From NCBI RefSeq assembly GCF_003386095.1, contig NZ_QREG01000004.1, forward strand, positions 1-64,000: a DNA stretch of 64,000 nt. Reading direction: 5' to 3'. A program made the translations under genes and the position numbers. Positions 53,879 to 62,850 of the stretch are shown here, piece by piece. Source of the stretch: Marinoscillum furvescens DSM 4134. GTDB lineage: Bacteria; Bacteroidota; Bacteroidia; Cytophagales; Cyclobacteriaceae. The notes beneath the pieces are model-generated. The model was not told the origin of the DNA, searched no databases, and was given only the letters and a program-made list of their open reading frames with translations. The number at the start of each line of letters is the position of its first letter. Positions within the stretch are counted from its first letter, which is position 1.

Positions 53879-55308
53879 ACTTCGGGTTTAATGCGTCGTA
53901 TTTTATAACCGATAAATGCGAAAAACATGGTCATAAAAGGACTGATGATATTGAAAAAACAATAGGGTGCATAAGTGAGGGTAGAAACACCCAATACGCT
54001 GGCGTGGTAGGCGCCGCAGGTGTTCCAGGGGATGAGAACTGAGGTAACCGTGCCTGAATCTTCCAGGCTACGGCTGAGGTTTTCGGGAGCCAGGCCTTTG
54101 CGCTTGTAGATGTCAGTATACATACGTCCCGGTACTACGATGGCCAGGTACTGGTCAGAAGCCGTGATGTTGAAAAACACACAAGTGCCAACAGTGGAAG
54201 CCACGAGTGCTCCCGTAGAATTGACAAAGCTGATGATCGTTTTGGCGATACGCTTGAGCATGCCAGAGCTCTCCATCACACCACCAAATATCATGGCCGA
54301 CAGGATGAGCCAAATGGTGCCGAGCATGCCGGCCATGCCGCCGGAGGATAAGAGTTCGTTCACCATATCATTGTTGGTAACGATAGCAATGTCACCATAC
54401 AGTGATTTCATAACTCCTACAAACATGCCTGCCGCGTGGGCACCACCACCTATGTTGGCCACTACTTCAGGTTGGAAAATCAATGCAAATAGCCCTCCGA
54501 GCAAGGTGCCCGCTAGTAAAGCTGGAATAGCAGGGACTTTTTTTACGATTAAGATGACTACCACAATGGGCACTATGAACAGCCAGCCGTTGATGTTAAA
54601 GCTGCCCGCAATGGCGTCTAGTATGATGCCTGTCTCTACCGCCTGTCCAGAAGTATCTGTGGTAAATCCGATCACCAAAAAGACGATCAAAGCCAATACA
54701 ATAGAAGGCACTGTGGTGATGGCCATGTAGCGAATGTGCGTAAATAAATCGGTCCCGGCCATGGCAGGGGCGAGGTTGGTGGTGTCGGATAGCGGAGACA
54801 TTTTATCTCCAAAATAGGCCCCGGAGAGGATGGCTCCGGCGATCATTCCTTCGGATACACCCAGCGCTTTACCTATACCTATCAGGGCGATTCCTACAGT
54901 AGCTGCGGTGGTCCATGAACTACCTGTAGCTACCGATACGATAGCACATACAATACAGGCTGCAAATAGGAAGATAGTAGGGTTAAGTATCTGAAGACCG
55001 TAATAAATCATGGCTGGCACAATGCCGCTCAGCAGCCAGGTGCCTGCCAGCGAACCGATCAGCAGGAGGATCAATAAAGAGGTCATGGCCGAACTGATGC
55101 TCTTGACGATTCCATCTTGTATTTCATTCCACTTAAAGCCCAGTCTGGTAGCCACAATTGCCGCTACGGCGGCAGAAAGTATTAGTACGATTTGGTTGGA
55201 ACCATCAAGCGCAGCATCTCCGAAAATTCCTACGTTTATGGAGAGTAAAATGATTAAGAAGATTACGGGGATTAAAGCTTCAAAAAGGGTGGGTTCGCGC
55301 TTCGCCAT
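53875..55308 (-). CDS. nhaC: Na+/H+ antiporter NhaC-type
   Basis: A 477-aa inner-membrane antiporter with about eleven to twelve hydrophobic segments. The family segments ATGSSWTTAATVGIALIG and GAYFGDKMSPLSDTTNLAPA are present, as is the C-terminal PWNTCGAYHASVLGV. It exports Na+ in exchange for H+, in line with a marine or salt-tolerant lifestyle. Confidence 0.93.
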   Translation of the reverse strand: MAKREPTLFEALIPVIFLIILLSINVGIFGDAALDGSNQIVLILSAAVAAIVATRLGFKWNEIQDGIVKSISSAMTSLLILLLIGSLAGTWLLSGIVPAMIYYGLQILNPTIFLFAACIVCAIVSVATGSSWTTAATVGIALIGIGKALGVSEGMIAGAILSGAYFGDKMSPLSDTTNLAPAMAGTDLFTHIRYMAITTVPSIVLALIVFLVIGFTTDTSGQAVETGIILDAIAGSFNINGWLFIVPIVVVILIVKKVPAIPALLAGTLLGGLFALIFQPEVVANIGGGAHAAGMFVGVMKSLYGDIAIVTNNDMVNELLSSGGMAGMLGTIWLILSAMIFGGVMESSGMLKRIAKTIISFVNSTGALVASTVGTCVFFNITASDQYLAIVVPGRMYTDIYKRKGLAPENLSRSLEDSGTVTSVLIPWNTCGAYHASVLGVSTLTYAPYCFFNIISPFMTMFFAFIGYKIRRIKPEV

Positions 55309-55350
55309 CAGTCAATTTTCTACCAAAAAAACGAAAAGATAACACAATTT

Positions 55351-56472
55351 TCAAAAACTGCCTTGTAGTATGAGGTCTGCCAAATCGTCTCCGGCCAGGC
55401 TGCCCAGTGCCACGCCCATGCCGCCAAGTCTTGCGGCCAGGTAGCGGTGGTCACCCAAAGCTTCTATTAATGGATTTTTTGTAGGCCCAAATGCCATAAT
55501 GCCCGACCATTTCATCTCCACTTCATAGGCGCTATTTGGAAGTATGATTTCATTTAAATCTTCGAGTAATTTCTGCTCAATTCGTGGATTTAATCCGAAT
55601 ATTTCGGTTTGCTCTTCGGCTAAAGCCAGGTTACGCCCACCACCGAAAATAAGCTTCCCATGGAAGTCTCTAAAATAAAAGTACCCTTCATCATAATGAA
55701 AAGTACCCTCAAATGGCAGTGTTTTTTTAGGTTTTACCAGCATGACCATGCCTCTGCCCGGAGTGATATCCACTGAAGGCTGCAGTAGCTTATTGGTGAA
55801 GGCATTGGTGCAAATGCCTGCGGCACGAGCGTGGAAAGTAAGTGTCGGTGTGGTAATGGAAACGCCCTGCTTTTCTGGTTGGATGGCCGATACTTCTGTG
55901 CCGGTTAGGACCTGTACTCCCAGTTGCTGGCAGTATTGCCACAGGCTTTTCATGAGCTTGCCTGTATCTAGCTGCCCTTCGAAGGGGTTGAAAATGAGAT
56001 GTTTCGTGTTTTTGAATCCAAATGTGTCGAGTTGTGATGTGTGGTCTGCAAATACTGGCGAAGGGAAGATTGGTTTTAGGAGATCGTTGAGCGTGGAAAG
56101 GTCATGCAGGTAATGTGCATTGTTGGCTGTGAGCAGCTCGTAGCCTCCTTTTTGCTGAAGGTCAATTCGGTCAGGTCCTAATCGGTTGGACGTTTTTTGC
56201 AGGCCTTTCCAGCGTCTGGACACCAGGTTCACCATGCCAGATTCTCCTAACGCTTTGAGATCTTGCGCCAACTCAGAAATGCTGCCAAAACAAGCAAAAC
56301 CCGCATTTTTGGTGCTAGCGCCCGTGGGTAGTGTGCCACGCTCCAGTACCAATACACTCAGGTTAGGGGCTTTTTCTTTGAGTGAGGCGGCTGCCGACAG
56401 CCCAGTGATGCCTGCACCAACGATGATGATGTCGTAAGTCAAAAAAGACTTACGTTCCCAAAAACTTACCAT
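55351..56472 (-). CDS. DAO-family FAD-dependent oxidoreductase
   Basis: A 373-aa flavoprotein with the dinucleotide fold DIIIVGAGITGLSAAAS at the N-terminus, the glycine-oxidase-like GASTKNAGFACFGS and the C-terminal GGMGVALGSLAGDDLADLI. It would oxidise an amine or amino acid. The substrate is unknown. It is upstream of nhaC on the same strand with a 42-nt gap. Confidence 0.85.
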   Translation of the reverse strand: MVSFWERKSFLTYDIIIVGAGITGLSAAASLKEKAPNLSVLVLERGTLPTGASTKNAGFACFGSISELAQDLKALGESGMVNLVSRRWKGLQKTSNRLGPDRIDLQQKGGYELLTANNAHYLHDLSTLNDLLKPIFPSPVFADHTSQLDTFGFKNTKHLIFNPFEGQLDTGKLMKSLWQYCQQLGVQVLTGTEVSAIQPEKQGVSITTPTLTFHARAAGICTNAFTNKLLQPSVDITPGRGMVMLVKPKKTLPFEGTFHYDEGYFYFRDFHGKLIFGGGRNLALAEEQTEIFGLNPRIEQKLLEDLNEIILPNSAYEVEMKWSGIMAFGPTKNPLIEALGDHRYLAARLGGMGVALGSLAGDDLADLILQGSF

Positions 56473-56507
56473 GTGGGGTTGCTGTTATTTATTCAAACCC
56501 AAAACTA

Positions 56508-56984
56508 ATGAGGAAAATTGATCGATTGCTCTCGGAGTATGGCGAAAGCCACCAAAACCCCACCAATAAATTGATCCACTGGATTTGTGTGCCAGCTATA
56601 TTTTTAAGTATCGTTGGGCTTATCTGGAGCATACCCTCCGATAATCTGCGGTTTGTGCTTGGCTCCGGACCGTACATCAATTGGGCCACGGTGGTGCTGT
56701 TTGTCGTAATGCTGTATTACTTGCGCATTTCGGTGCCGCTGGCATTTGGTTTGTTGGTTTTTGCTGTGGTCTGTTTGTTTTTGATCCGGCAGCTGGAGCT
56801 CTACCTGCCTATTCCTGTATGGAGTACCAGCTTGGGTATTTTTATAGTCGCCTGGATTGGGCAGTTTTACGGACACAAGGTAGAAGGCAAAAAGCCCTCA
56901 TTTCTTAAAGATTTGCAGTTTTTGCTCATAGGCCCTGCCTGGCTCATGCACTTTATTTACAACCGCGTAGGGATTAAGTATTGA
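56508..56984 (+). CDS. Mpo1-like (DUF962) membrane protein
   Basis: A 158-aa protein with three or four membrane segments, of the DUF962/Mpo1 family. It has SEYGESHQNPTNKLIHWICV at the start and FYGHKVEGKKPSFLKD later, with the conserved histidines of this group. Yeast Mpo1 is an Fe2+-dependent dioxygenase in 2-hydroxy fatty acid alpha-oxidation; the bacterial role is not established. Its 3' end overlaps a convergent GT4 gene by 11 nt. Confidence 0.88.
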   Translation: MRKIDRLLSEYGESHQNPTNKLIHWICVPAIFLSIVGLIWSIPSDNLRFVLGSGPYINWATVVLFVVMLYYLRISVPLAFGLLVFAVVCLFLIRQLELYLPIPVWSTSLGIFIVAWIGQFYGHKVEGKKPSFLKDLQFLLIGPAWLMHFIYNRVGIKY

Positions 56985-58254
56985 GCTGCTCAAATACTTT
57001 CTCCATTTGCTGTATAGACGTCTGCCAGCTCAGGCGGGAGGCCTCTTTTTGACAGTATGCAAGCGTAGATTTTCTATAGTCTGGGTCGGTCATGAGTCGC
57101 TCAGCCAGACGTACGTAGGAGTAGTGGTCCCAGCGCTCCACCTGCGGGAGTGATGGGATAAACTCTGCAATGCCTACTCCTCTGGCCGCTGCTACCGGCA
57201 CGTTTTTGAGTAGCGCTTCCAGTATGATGAGGCCAAAAGGCTCGGATGTAGAAGGCACGATGAGGAGGTCTACTTTTCCCAGCTGCTGCAGGAGCTTTGA
57301 GCGATCCAGAAATCCGGTAAATGTTACTCTCTGGCTAAAGTTCGAATTGGAAACATGTGCTTCCAGGTTTTGGCGCAAGTGTCCATCACCCATGATTAAG
57401 TATTGGAAATCATGCCCTCGTGAGGTAAGGTCTCTGGCAATGTCTATGAAAGTAGAAGGGCTTTTTTGCTGTGTCAGGCGTCCTGCAAAGGCGATGGTTT
57501 TGGGTACTCTTTTTGGAGGTTCGCTCGCCAGTATTAGGCTAGAGGCATTTGGTATTACGGATATTTTACTTGCGTCTATGCCATATCTGGTGGTAAGTGT
57601 GTTGCGTACCATACGGCTCACACAAAACACGTGATCAGCAGCCTGCATTCCTGTTTGTTCTTCGCTTTCTATTTGTTTCTGTGCATGCACGCCATTGCGA
57701 TCATACTCCGTACTATGAATGTGTACGCACAGTGGAATGCCCAGTAGCTCTTTGATCAAGACACCTGCCTGGAAAGTGACCCAGTCATGCGCATGGATTA
57801 CGTCCGGTTGAGATTTCCTGGCTACCTGCACTGCTAGCAAGGCATATTTGAGCAACTCAGCATGCAGGTCTCCATGGTATTCTCCAGTAAGTTGTAGTTG
57901 TTCTAAAAGCTCAGATTCCTCAGTGGGCTCCAGTTTTTTGATTACCTGCTGTCTGGTGCGGGCAATTTCAAACGTTTCATAGCCGATGTATGGTAGCAGG
58001 CGGCTGCCTAACTCTACCTCTTGAATGCTTTTGGTATAAGCCTTTTCCTGCTTCCAGAAGTCTATATCAGGCGTGAGTGAGGAGGCGTCTATAAGTTGGA
58101 TGTTTTTGCTCACCTGAGCTGAGGATTTGGTAGGGAGTAGAAAGGCTACCTGATGACCATTAGAGGCTAGCGTTTCTGCCATTTCCTGGCATGCTACTCC
58201 GAGACCACCGGAGATTCTTGGGGCATATTCCCAGCCGAGCATGAGTATTTGCAT
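56974..58254 (-). CDS. Family 4 glycosyltransferase, glycogen-synthase-like
   Basis: A 426-aa GT-B enzyme that opens with LGWEYAPRISGGLGVACQE, the glycogen/starch-synthase-like ADP-glucose region. It goes on with VIHAHDWVTFQAGVL, FAGRLTQQKSP and STSEPFGLIILEALL. A role in making a glucan or another polysaccharide is likely; no other glycogen genes are near, so glycogen synthase itself is not claimed. Confidence 0.88.
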   Translation of the reverse strand: MQILMLGWEYAPRISGGLGVACQEMAETLASNGHQVAFLLPTKSSAQVSKNIQLIDASSLTPDIDFWKQEKAYTKSIQEVELGSRLLPYIGYETFEIARTRQQVIKKLEPTEESELLEQLQLTGEYHGDLHAELLKYALLAVQVARKSQPDVIHAHDWVTFQAGVLIKELLGIPLCVHIHSTEYDRNGVHAQKQIESEEQTGMQAADHVFCVSRMVRNTLTTRYGIDASKISVIPNASSLILASEPPKRVPKTIAFAGRLTQQKSPSTFIDIARDLTSRGHDFQYLIMGDGHLRQNLEAHVSNSNFSQRVTFTGFLDRSKLLQQLGKVDLLIVPSTSEPFGLIILEALLKNVPVAAARGVGIAEFIPSLPQVERWDHYSYVRLAERLMTDPDYRKSTLAYCQKEASRLSWQTSIQQMEKVFEQLNT

Positions 58255-58367
58255 AGTGTATGCTTGCTATAAAGGTTTTGTGTCATTTGACCGTGGGGCT
58301 ACGGCCTGCTTTTGGGATAAAAAGTTAGGGATAATTCCTGAAGGTAAAAGGATATCAACTGAAAAGC

Positions 58368-60026
58368 TTAATGGTATTTTACCCTTAGGATGTCAGCTTT
58401 GATTTTTTGTTGGTTGAGAAAGTCGATCCAGAAAAGCTGCTGAGAGGACAGGTGGTCGTTTGGAGATTTGATTTCGTAAAAATGATAAGTTTTGTCATTC
58501 CAGATAAATAAGTCTGGAAATCCCGCTCTATTGTCTTTTACATTTTTAGACATCTCTAGCAGCACGTTGAGGAGCCCTTTGAGGGGTAGGTGCCCGATGC
58601 ACGCCCTGATAGTGGGTAGCAGGCTGTCATGCCAGCTGACCAGTCGGTTGTTGATGCCCTGTTTTTCAGTATATACCTCCTCCAGGTGAGTGATGATTTT
58701 CTTTTTTGTGCGAAATGCTTTGGTTTTTTTTAGAAGGGCTTCTTTTCTATTGGTATAAAAGTCTTCTGTGTGCAAATCACTAGGTGTGCGCTGGAGCGGG
58801 TGATGAAAAGTGGCGTGCTGCTGGTCATAGAGGATGTCCCAAAAAAACAGCCCAAAAAGCCCTTTCCAGAGGTGGTTTTCAGTGTGTTCTCCTTCAAATC
58901 CACGCTCCGCATAATACGCCAGCGCATGCGCCTCCACACGATGGCCTACAGGGTTGGTGATGGTGATTTCGGGGCTTTCGTTGATTCGGGCAGTGGTGGT
59001 GCGGTAGTTGCGTTTGCTTTTCTTGCCCAGGTAATCTTTGGCGAAAAGCTCTTCGGAGGCATTGTAGGGGTTGTCTAGTGCTACTTCGGCTATTTCGCGA
59101 GCAGCTTCCACTTCGCCTAGTTTTTCCAGTATTCGGATTCTACGCTCTCGGGCAGGGTGCTTCCTGGCCAGACTATAAAAATTTAGCGCATCTTCGGAGA
59201 GGCCTGCTTTTTCAAAATACTCTCCCAGCCGGAGCATAAACCGGTCTCCAATTTTCCTTGATTTGGGGTGCTGGAGAAATACACTCCAGTTGACTGCACC
59301 GGCGAGCTCCAGTATTTCTTCGGGGAGCATGACACTCATGGCGTGGCGGATGGTATAGTCCCATTTGTAGAGCTCAAATACGGAACGGGCTTCTTCCTGA
59401 GAATCAAACCACGGAGTAAAATCGTGATTGTCCAGGTTTTCGAGCTTTACGTTGCCTATGTCCCGAATCACAAACTCAGTCATCATGCCGTGTGCATGCC
59501 CAAAAAAGAGAAGTTTGAGGTATTCGATTTGCTCCTGGACCAAAAAATGAATGGTGGTGTGCTCGGAGCGAAGTAGTTCATAGTCAGCGTGCTTTTCCGC
59601 TTCGGCAAGCTCCAGGAGGATGTCATCCTTTTTCATTTTATTGTATTCCCGGTCAGGATACAACCTGTGTAGCTCTGCTTTGGTAAACAACCTGAAGAGC
59701 AGGTAATCATCCGGAGGATCGAGTGAAATAAACTCGACCTCTACCAGCTCTTCGGTAGCTTGTGGGATGCTTTCGATTTCTTCATAGCTGAGTTTTTCCA
59801 TCCGGAAATATTCGCCTTTGCGGTTCATCATGCGCACAAACAAACAGCGGGCGTCTTCCGAGAGAGACTCAAAGGTAGCTATGAAGGATTCATCGTCTGG
59901 ACTGAGGAGGTGAGCTGATCCGGTCCGAATAAAATCCAGCAGATACTGAAAGTAGTCCAGGTAATACTTTGGGGGTAAAATGACTTTTCCGTCTTCGGAA
60001 ATGGTTTTTTCAGGCTGTTGCTTCAT
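58368..60026 (-). CDS. FAN1-like VRR-NUC nuclease
   Basis: A 552-aa protein whose C-terminus carries a VRR-NUC nuclease domain (GFPDLFIWN, FYEIKSPNDHLSSQQL, the PD-(E/D)xK-like core). The rest is helical, with a SAP- or wHTH-like N-terminal region and a TPR-like middle (LEKLGEVEAAREIAEVALD), matching the layout of FAN1, a structure-selective nuclease for interstrand crosslinks and flaps. It is divergent from the GT2 gene at 60084 with a 57-nt gap. Confidence 0.82.
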   Translation of the reverse strand: MKQQPEKTISEDGKVILPPKYYLDYFQYLLDFIRTGSAHLLSPDDESFIATFESLSEDARCLFVRMMNRKGEYFRMEKLSYEEIESIPQATEELVEVEFISLDPPDDYLLFRLFTKAELHRLYPDREYNKMKKDDILLELAEAEKHADYELLRSEHTTIHFLVQEQIEYLKLLFFGHAHGMMTEFVIRDIGNVKLENLDNHDFTPWFDSQEEARSVFELYKWDYTIRHAMSVMLPEEILELAGAVNWSVFLQHPKSRKIGDRFMLRLGEYFEKAGLSEDALNFYSLARKHPARERRIRILEKLGEVEAAREIAEVALDNPYNASEELFAKDYLGKKSKRNYRTTTARINESPEITITNPVGHRVEAHALAYYAERGFEGEHTENHLWKGLFGLFFWDILYDQQHATFHHPLQRTPSDLHTEDFYTNRKEALLKKTKAFRTKKKIITHLEEVYTEKQGINNRLVSWHDSLLPTIRACIGHLPLKGLLNVLLEMSKNVKDNRAGFPDLFIWNDKTYHFYEIKSPNDHLSSQQLFWIDFLNQQKIKADILRVKYH

Positions 60027-60083
60027 CTACTCGTTCAAAACACCGCATTTTTGCAAGGCGCTTACAAAGTAACACACTAGACG

Positions 60084-60926
60084 ATGAATCTGCCCAAAAT
60101 CTCTGTGATCATTCCGGTGTACAATCGGATTACTTACCTGAAAGAGGCTGTGGAGGCTGCAGTCAATCAGACGCTGGCACCGCATGAGGTCTTGATAATA
60201 GATGATGGCTCTGTGGAGGAAATAGCTGCTGATATAGATAAGTTGGCGAAGGAATATCCCTATTGTAAGGTGCTCCACCAGCCAAAAAACCTGGGCGTGT
60301 CTGCAGCCAGAAACCGAGGGCTGCGGGAAGCTACGGGAGACTATGTCCTTTTCCTGGATGATGATGACCTATTGGCCCGAAATTATTTCAATAATGCCTT
60401 AGAGCTCATGCTGGAAGATCGTTCGATAGATGTGTTTGTAGGGCTCTCCACACTCGTGGGTGATCCCGGCAGGCGCCTAAAGAAACTTCAGCAATTCAAT
60501 GCTAAGCTCGCCAGGGATCACCAGGATGTAAAGGATCCGCTTTATTTTCTGAGGTATTGTCCGGCGATTCATGCCATGCTGTTCAAGCGAAGCGCATTAG
60601 CTGGTCACTATTTTCCAGAAGGCGTGGACTATGGTGAAGATCGTCTGTGGCTCTTGCAATTAAAGGCGGCAGGAGTGTCCTTTCATCCAGAAGAAATGGT
60701 CGTGGCCTTTTACCGAATCCACCGCGAGCACCATCCTGTGGGTGCTCCTGAAAAATTTGTAGAAGCTGCACGTGAAATGGTCGATCACCCTGCGCAGCGC
60801 GCACATTTGAATTTGCTGGAAGCACACTTTGCTCGGAAGGCTGGAAAGCCATTCCGTTCCCTGATTTCCATTTTTAAAGCACTTCGATATCCTTCGGTAG
60901 TGTGGCAGGCGCTCAAATTGCTCTGA
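60084..60926 (+). CDS. Family 2 glycosyltransferase
   Basis: A 280-aa GT-A enzyme with ISVIIPVYNRITYLKEAVEA, VLIIDDGSVEE and the metal-binding FLDDDDLLARNYF. It then has DYGEDRLWLLQLKAAG, the acceptor-side acidic motif. It probably adds a sugar to a surface polymer; donor and acceptor are unknown. Confidence 0.9.
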   Translation: MNLPKISVIIPVYNRITYLKEAVEAAVNQTLAPHEVLIIDDGSVEEIAADIDKLAKEYPYCKVLHQPKNLGVSAARNRGLREATGDYVLFLDDDDLLARNYFNNALELMLEDRSIDVFVGLSTLVGDPGRRLKKLQQFNAKLARDHQDVKDPLYFLRYCPAIHAMLFKRSALAGHYFPEGVDYGEDRLWLLQLKAAGVSFHPEEMVVAFYRIHREHHPVGAPEKFVEAAREMVDHPAQRAHLNLLEAHFARKAGKPFRSLISIFKALRYPSVVWQALKLL

Positions 60927-61070
60927 CTGTCTCATAACAGAACATTTTTGTTCGATTTCGAACAGTGGCTTGTAGTCAAATAGCTCTGGATGTTGATTTT
61001 AAGCCCTTTTTACACTGCGGCATAAAATTGGCATTGAGAGATCATCATCTCGTTTATAGCTTATCACCTT

Positions 61071-62792
61071 ATGAAAAACCTACTACTTACCCTGTCCACA
61101 TTGTTTGCAGCATTTTTTGCTCATGCTCAGCAAGTGACTGTAGGGGATATTTACCCGAATGATTTGGAGACGGTGGCATTCACCCTGCCGTCAGAAGCCA
61201 GAGTTTCCATCGATGGTACCGGTGGCGTATTTCGCGATGACTATAAGCTCCTAATGTTTTATGGGTGGATTCTAGATGCCAGTTCCAGAGAAGTAGTTTG
61301 GCATGTATACGATCACCTCAAGGAACATGATCTGGCACGAGAAAAGGGCTTGTATGATTTTTCTGATGAAATCACATTGCCTGCAGGAAGCTACGAGCTG
61401 TACTTCACGGGAGGCTACGATCATCGGGGTTGGGGAGATAGCTGGACCATTAGCGATTTTAACGACCTCATCGATGAAATTTTTGACACGCGCTATAGAG
61501 AGAAGTACAGAAGCAGCATGCGTGAAGACTTGTATGTGACTGTGTCCGCTCCAGGCTTGAAAAAAGCCAGTATGGAAGATTTTCTTGCCGCCAAAACCGA
61601 TCAGGCAGCTATTTACTTTGTCAAAGCTCGTGATGGAGAGACTTTTAAACAGGGCTTTACGCTGAACCGTGAGGCTACCCTACAGGTGTATGCTTTGGGA
61701 GAGGGAGATCGGGACGAAATGTATGACTATGCCTATATCTATGACGTGGTAGGCAGGAAACGCGTATTTGAGATGAGCTATCGCAATACCTCACACGCTG
61801 GCGGTGCTGATAAAAACCTGAAGGTGGATGAGGAGATCACCTTGCCCAAAGGTAGTTACATGCTGGCCTATCATACGGATGGTTCGCACTCCCACGAGGA
61901 GTGGAATGCACTTCCTCCAGATGATCCCCAGTTTTGGGGTGTGGCACTCTTTCCAGAGTCAGTAAAAGACCGTGAAGCATTCGCTGAAAACTTCAACCCA
62001 CCTGCATTGGCTCGGCCGGTGGCGGAGATTGTAGGTGTGAGAAACTACGAAACTCGTTCGCTGGGCATACGCCTCAGTGAGGAGGTGAAGCTCAATCTGC
62101 TGTGCATTGGTGAGCGTGGGCACAGTGATAATATGGCGGATTATGGCTGGATACTCGATGCAAACACCCGTCAGCTGGTTTGGAAAATGAAGGAATACCG
62201 CACATCGCATGCCGGTGGGGCCAGCAAAAACCGAATGGTAGAAGAAGACTTGACATTGCCAGCGGGGGATTACCTGCTGTACTACAAAACAGACGGTTCA
62301 CACGCGTTTAATTCCTGGAATGCTACTCGTCCTTATGATCCAGATCGCTGGGGAATCACCCTATGGGCTGCGGATGAGCGTGGACGCAAGGCGGTGAGCA
62401 CTTTTGATCCTGATGCTTACCGTTCACAAAAGGTGATAGCGGCTATCTCTGATGTGCGTGACGATGATTACTTAAAAGACGCCTTTGATATCAAAAGGAC
62501 CACTGAGGTGGTGATCCACGCCATAGGAGAAGGTGATGATGATAAGATGTATGACTATGGATGGGTCCGAAATATGGATACTGGCCGTATCGTCTGGGAG
62601 ATGGACTACCGCAGTACAGAGCATGCGGGTGGTGCACGAAAAAATAGAGAGATAAGAGAAAAAATTACACTGGAGCCCGGAGAGTATCGGGTGTATTACC
62701 GAACGGACGGCTCGCATTCTTCCGAAGATTGGAACGATGAGCCGCCTTCAGATCCAGAATTTTACGGCATTCAAATCTTTTTAGCTGAGTAG
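61071..62792 (+). CDS. Exported protein with three near-identical 138-residue repeats
   Basis: A 573-aa protein with signal peptide MKNLLLTLSTLFAAFFAHAQ. I do not recognise the family. The motif HAGGA lies at residues 242-246, 380-384 and 518-522, exactly 138 apart, each preceded by a YDYGWI-like stretch (DMYDY or ADYGW) and followed by a segment like ITLPxGxYxLYYxTDGSHS and WNxxPPxDPxFWGI. A more divergent fourth unit without HAGGA occupies about 25-160. The conserved residues (His, Asp, Trp, Gly) suggest a binding or catalytic beta-rich domain. There is no T9SS tail or lipobox, so it is probably periplasmic or released. Confidence 0.85.
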   Translation: MKNLLLTLSTLFAAFFAHAQQVTVGDIYPNDLETVAFTLPSEARVSIDGTGGVFRDDYKLLMFYGWILDASSREVVWHVYDHLKEHDLAREKGLYDFSDEITLPAGSYELYFTGGYDHRGWGDSWTISDFNDLIDEIFDTRYREKYRSSMREDLYVTVSAPGLKKASMEDFLAAKTDQAAIYFVKARDGETFKQGFTLNREATLQVYALGEGDRDEMYDYAYIYDVVGRKRVFEMSYRNTSHAGGADKNLKVDEEITLPKGSYMLAYHTDGSHSHEEWNALPPDDPQFWGVALFPESVKDREAFAENFNPPALARPVAEIVGVRNYETRSLGIRLSEEVKLNLLCIGERGHSDNMADYGWILDANTRQLVWKMKEYRTSHAGGASKNRMVEEDLTLPAGDYLLYYKTDGSHAFNSWNATRPYDPDRWGITLWAADERGRKAVSTFDPDAYRSQKVIAAISDVRDDDYLKDAFDIKRTTEVVIHAIGEGDDDKMYDYGWVRNMDTGRIVWEMDYRSTEHAGGARKNREIREKITLEPGEYRVYYRTDGSHSSEDWNDEPPSDPEFYGIQIFLAE

Positions 62793-62821
62793 TAGAATTT
62801 TTAGCTAATTGCGCAGGAAAG

Positions 62822-62847
62822 AACGCGGGCATTTGTCCGCGTTTTTT
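62822..62847 (+). terminator. Terminator of the repeat-protein gene
   Basis: AACGCGG (62822-62828) pairs with CCGCGTT (62837-62843) and is followed by six T (62842-62847). The reverse strand has a shorter T-rich stretch after the stem, so it may also serve the convergent uxuA gene. Confidence 0.85.
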
Positions 62848-62850
62848 CTT

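Noticed and set aside
54110-54730. A 206-codon plus-strand ORF over nhaC.
   Set aside because: It is antisense to a clear antiporter gene, and its Ser/Thr/Pro-rich content is what the reverse frame of membrane codons gives.
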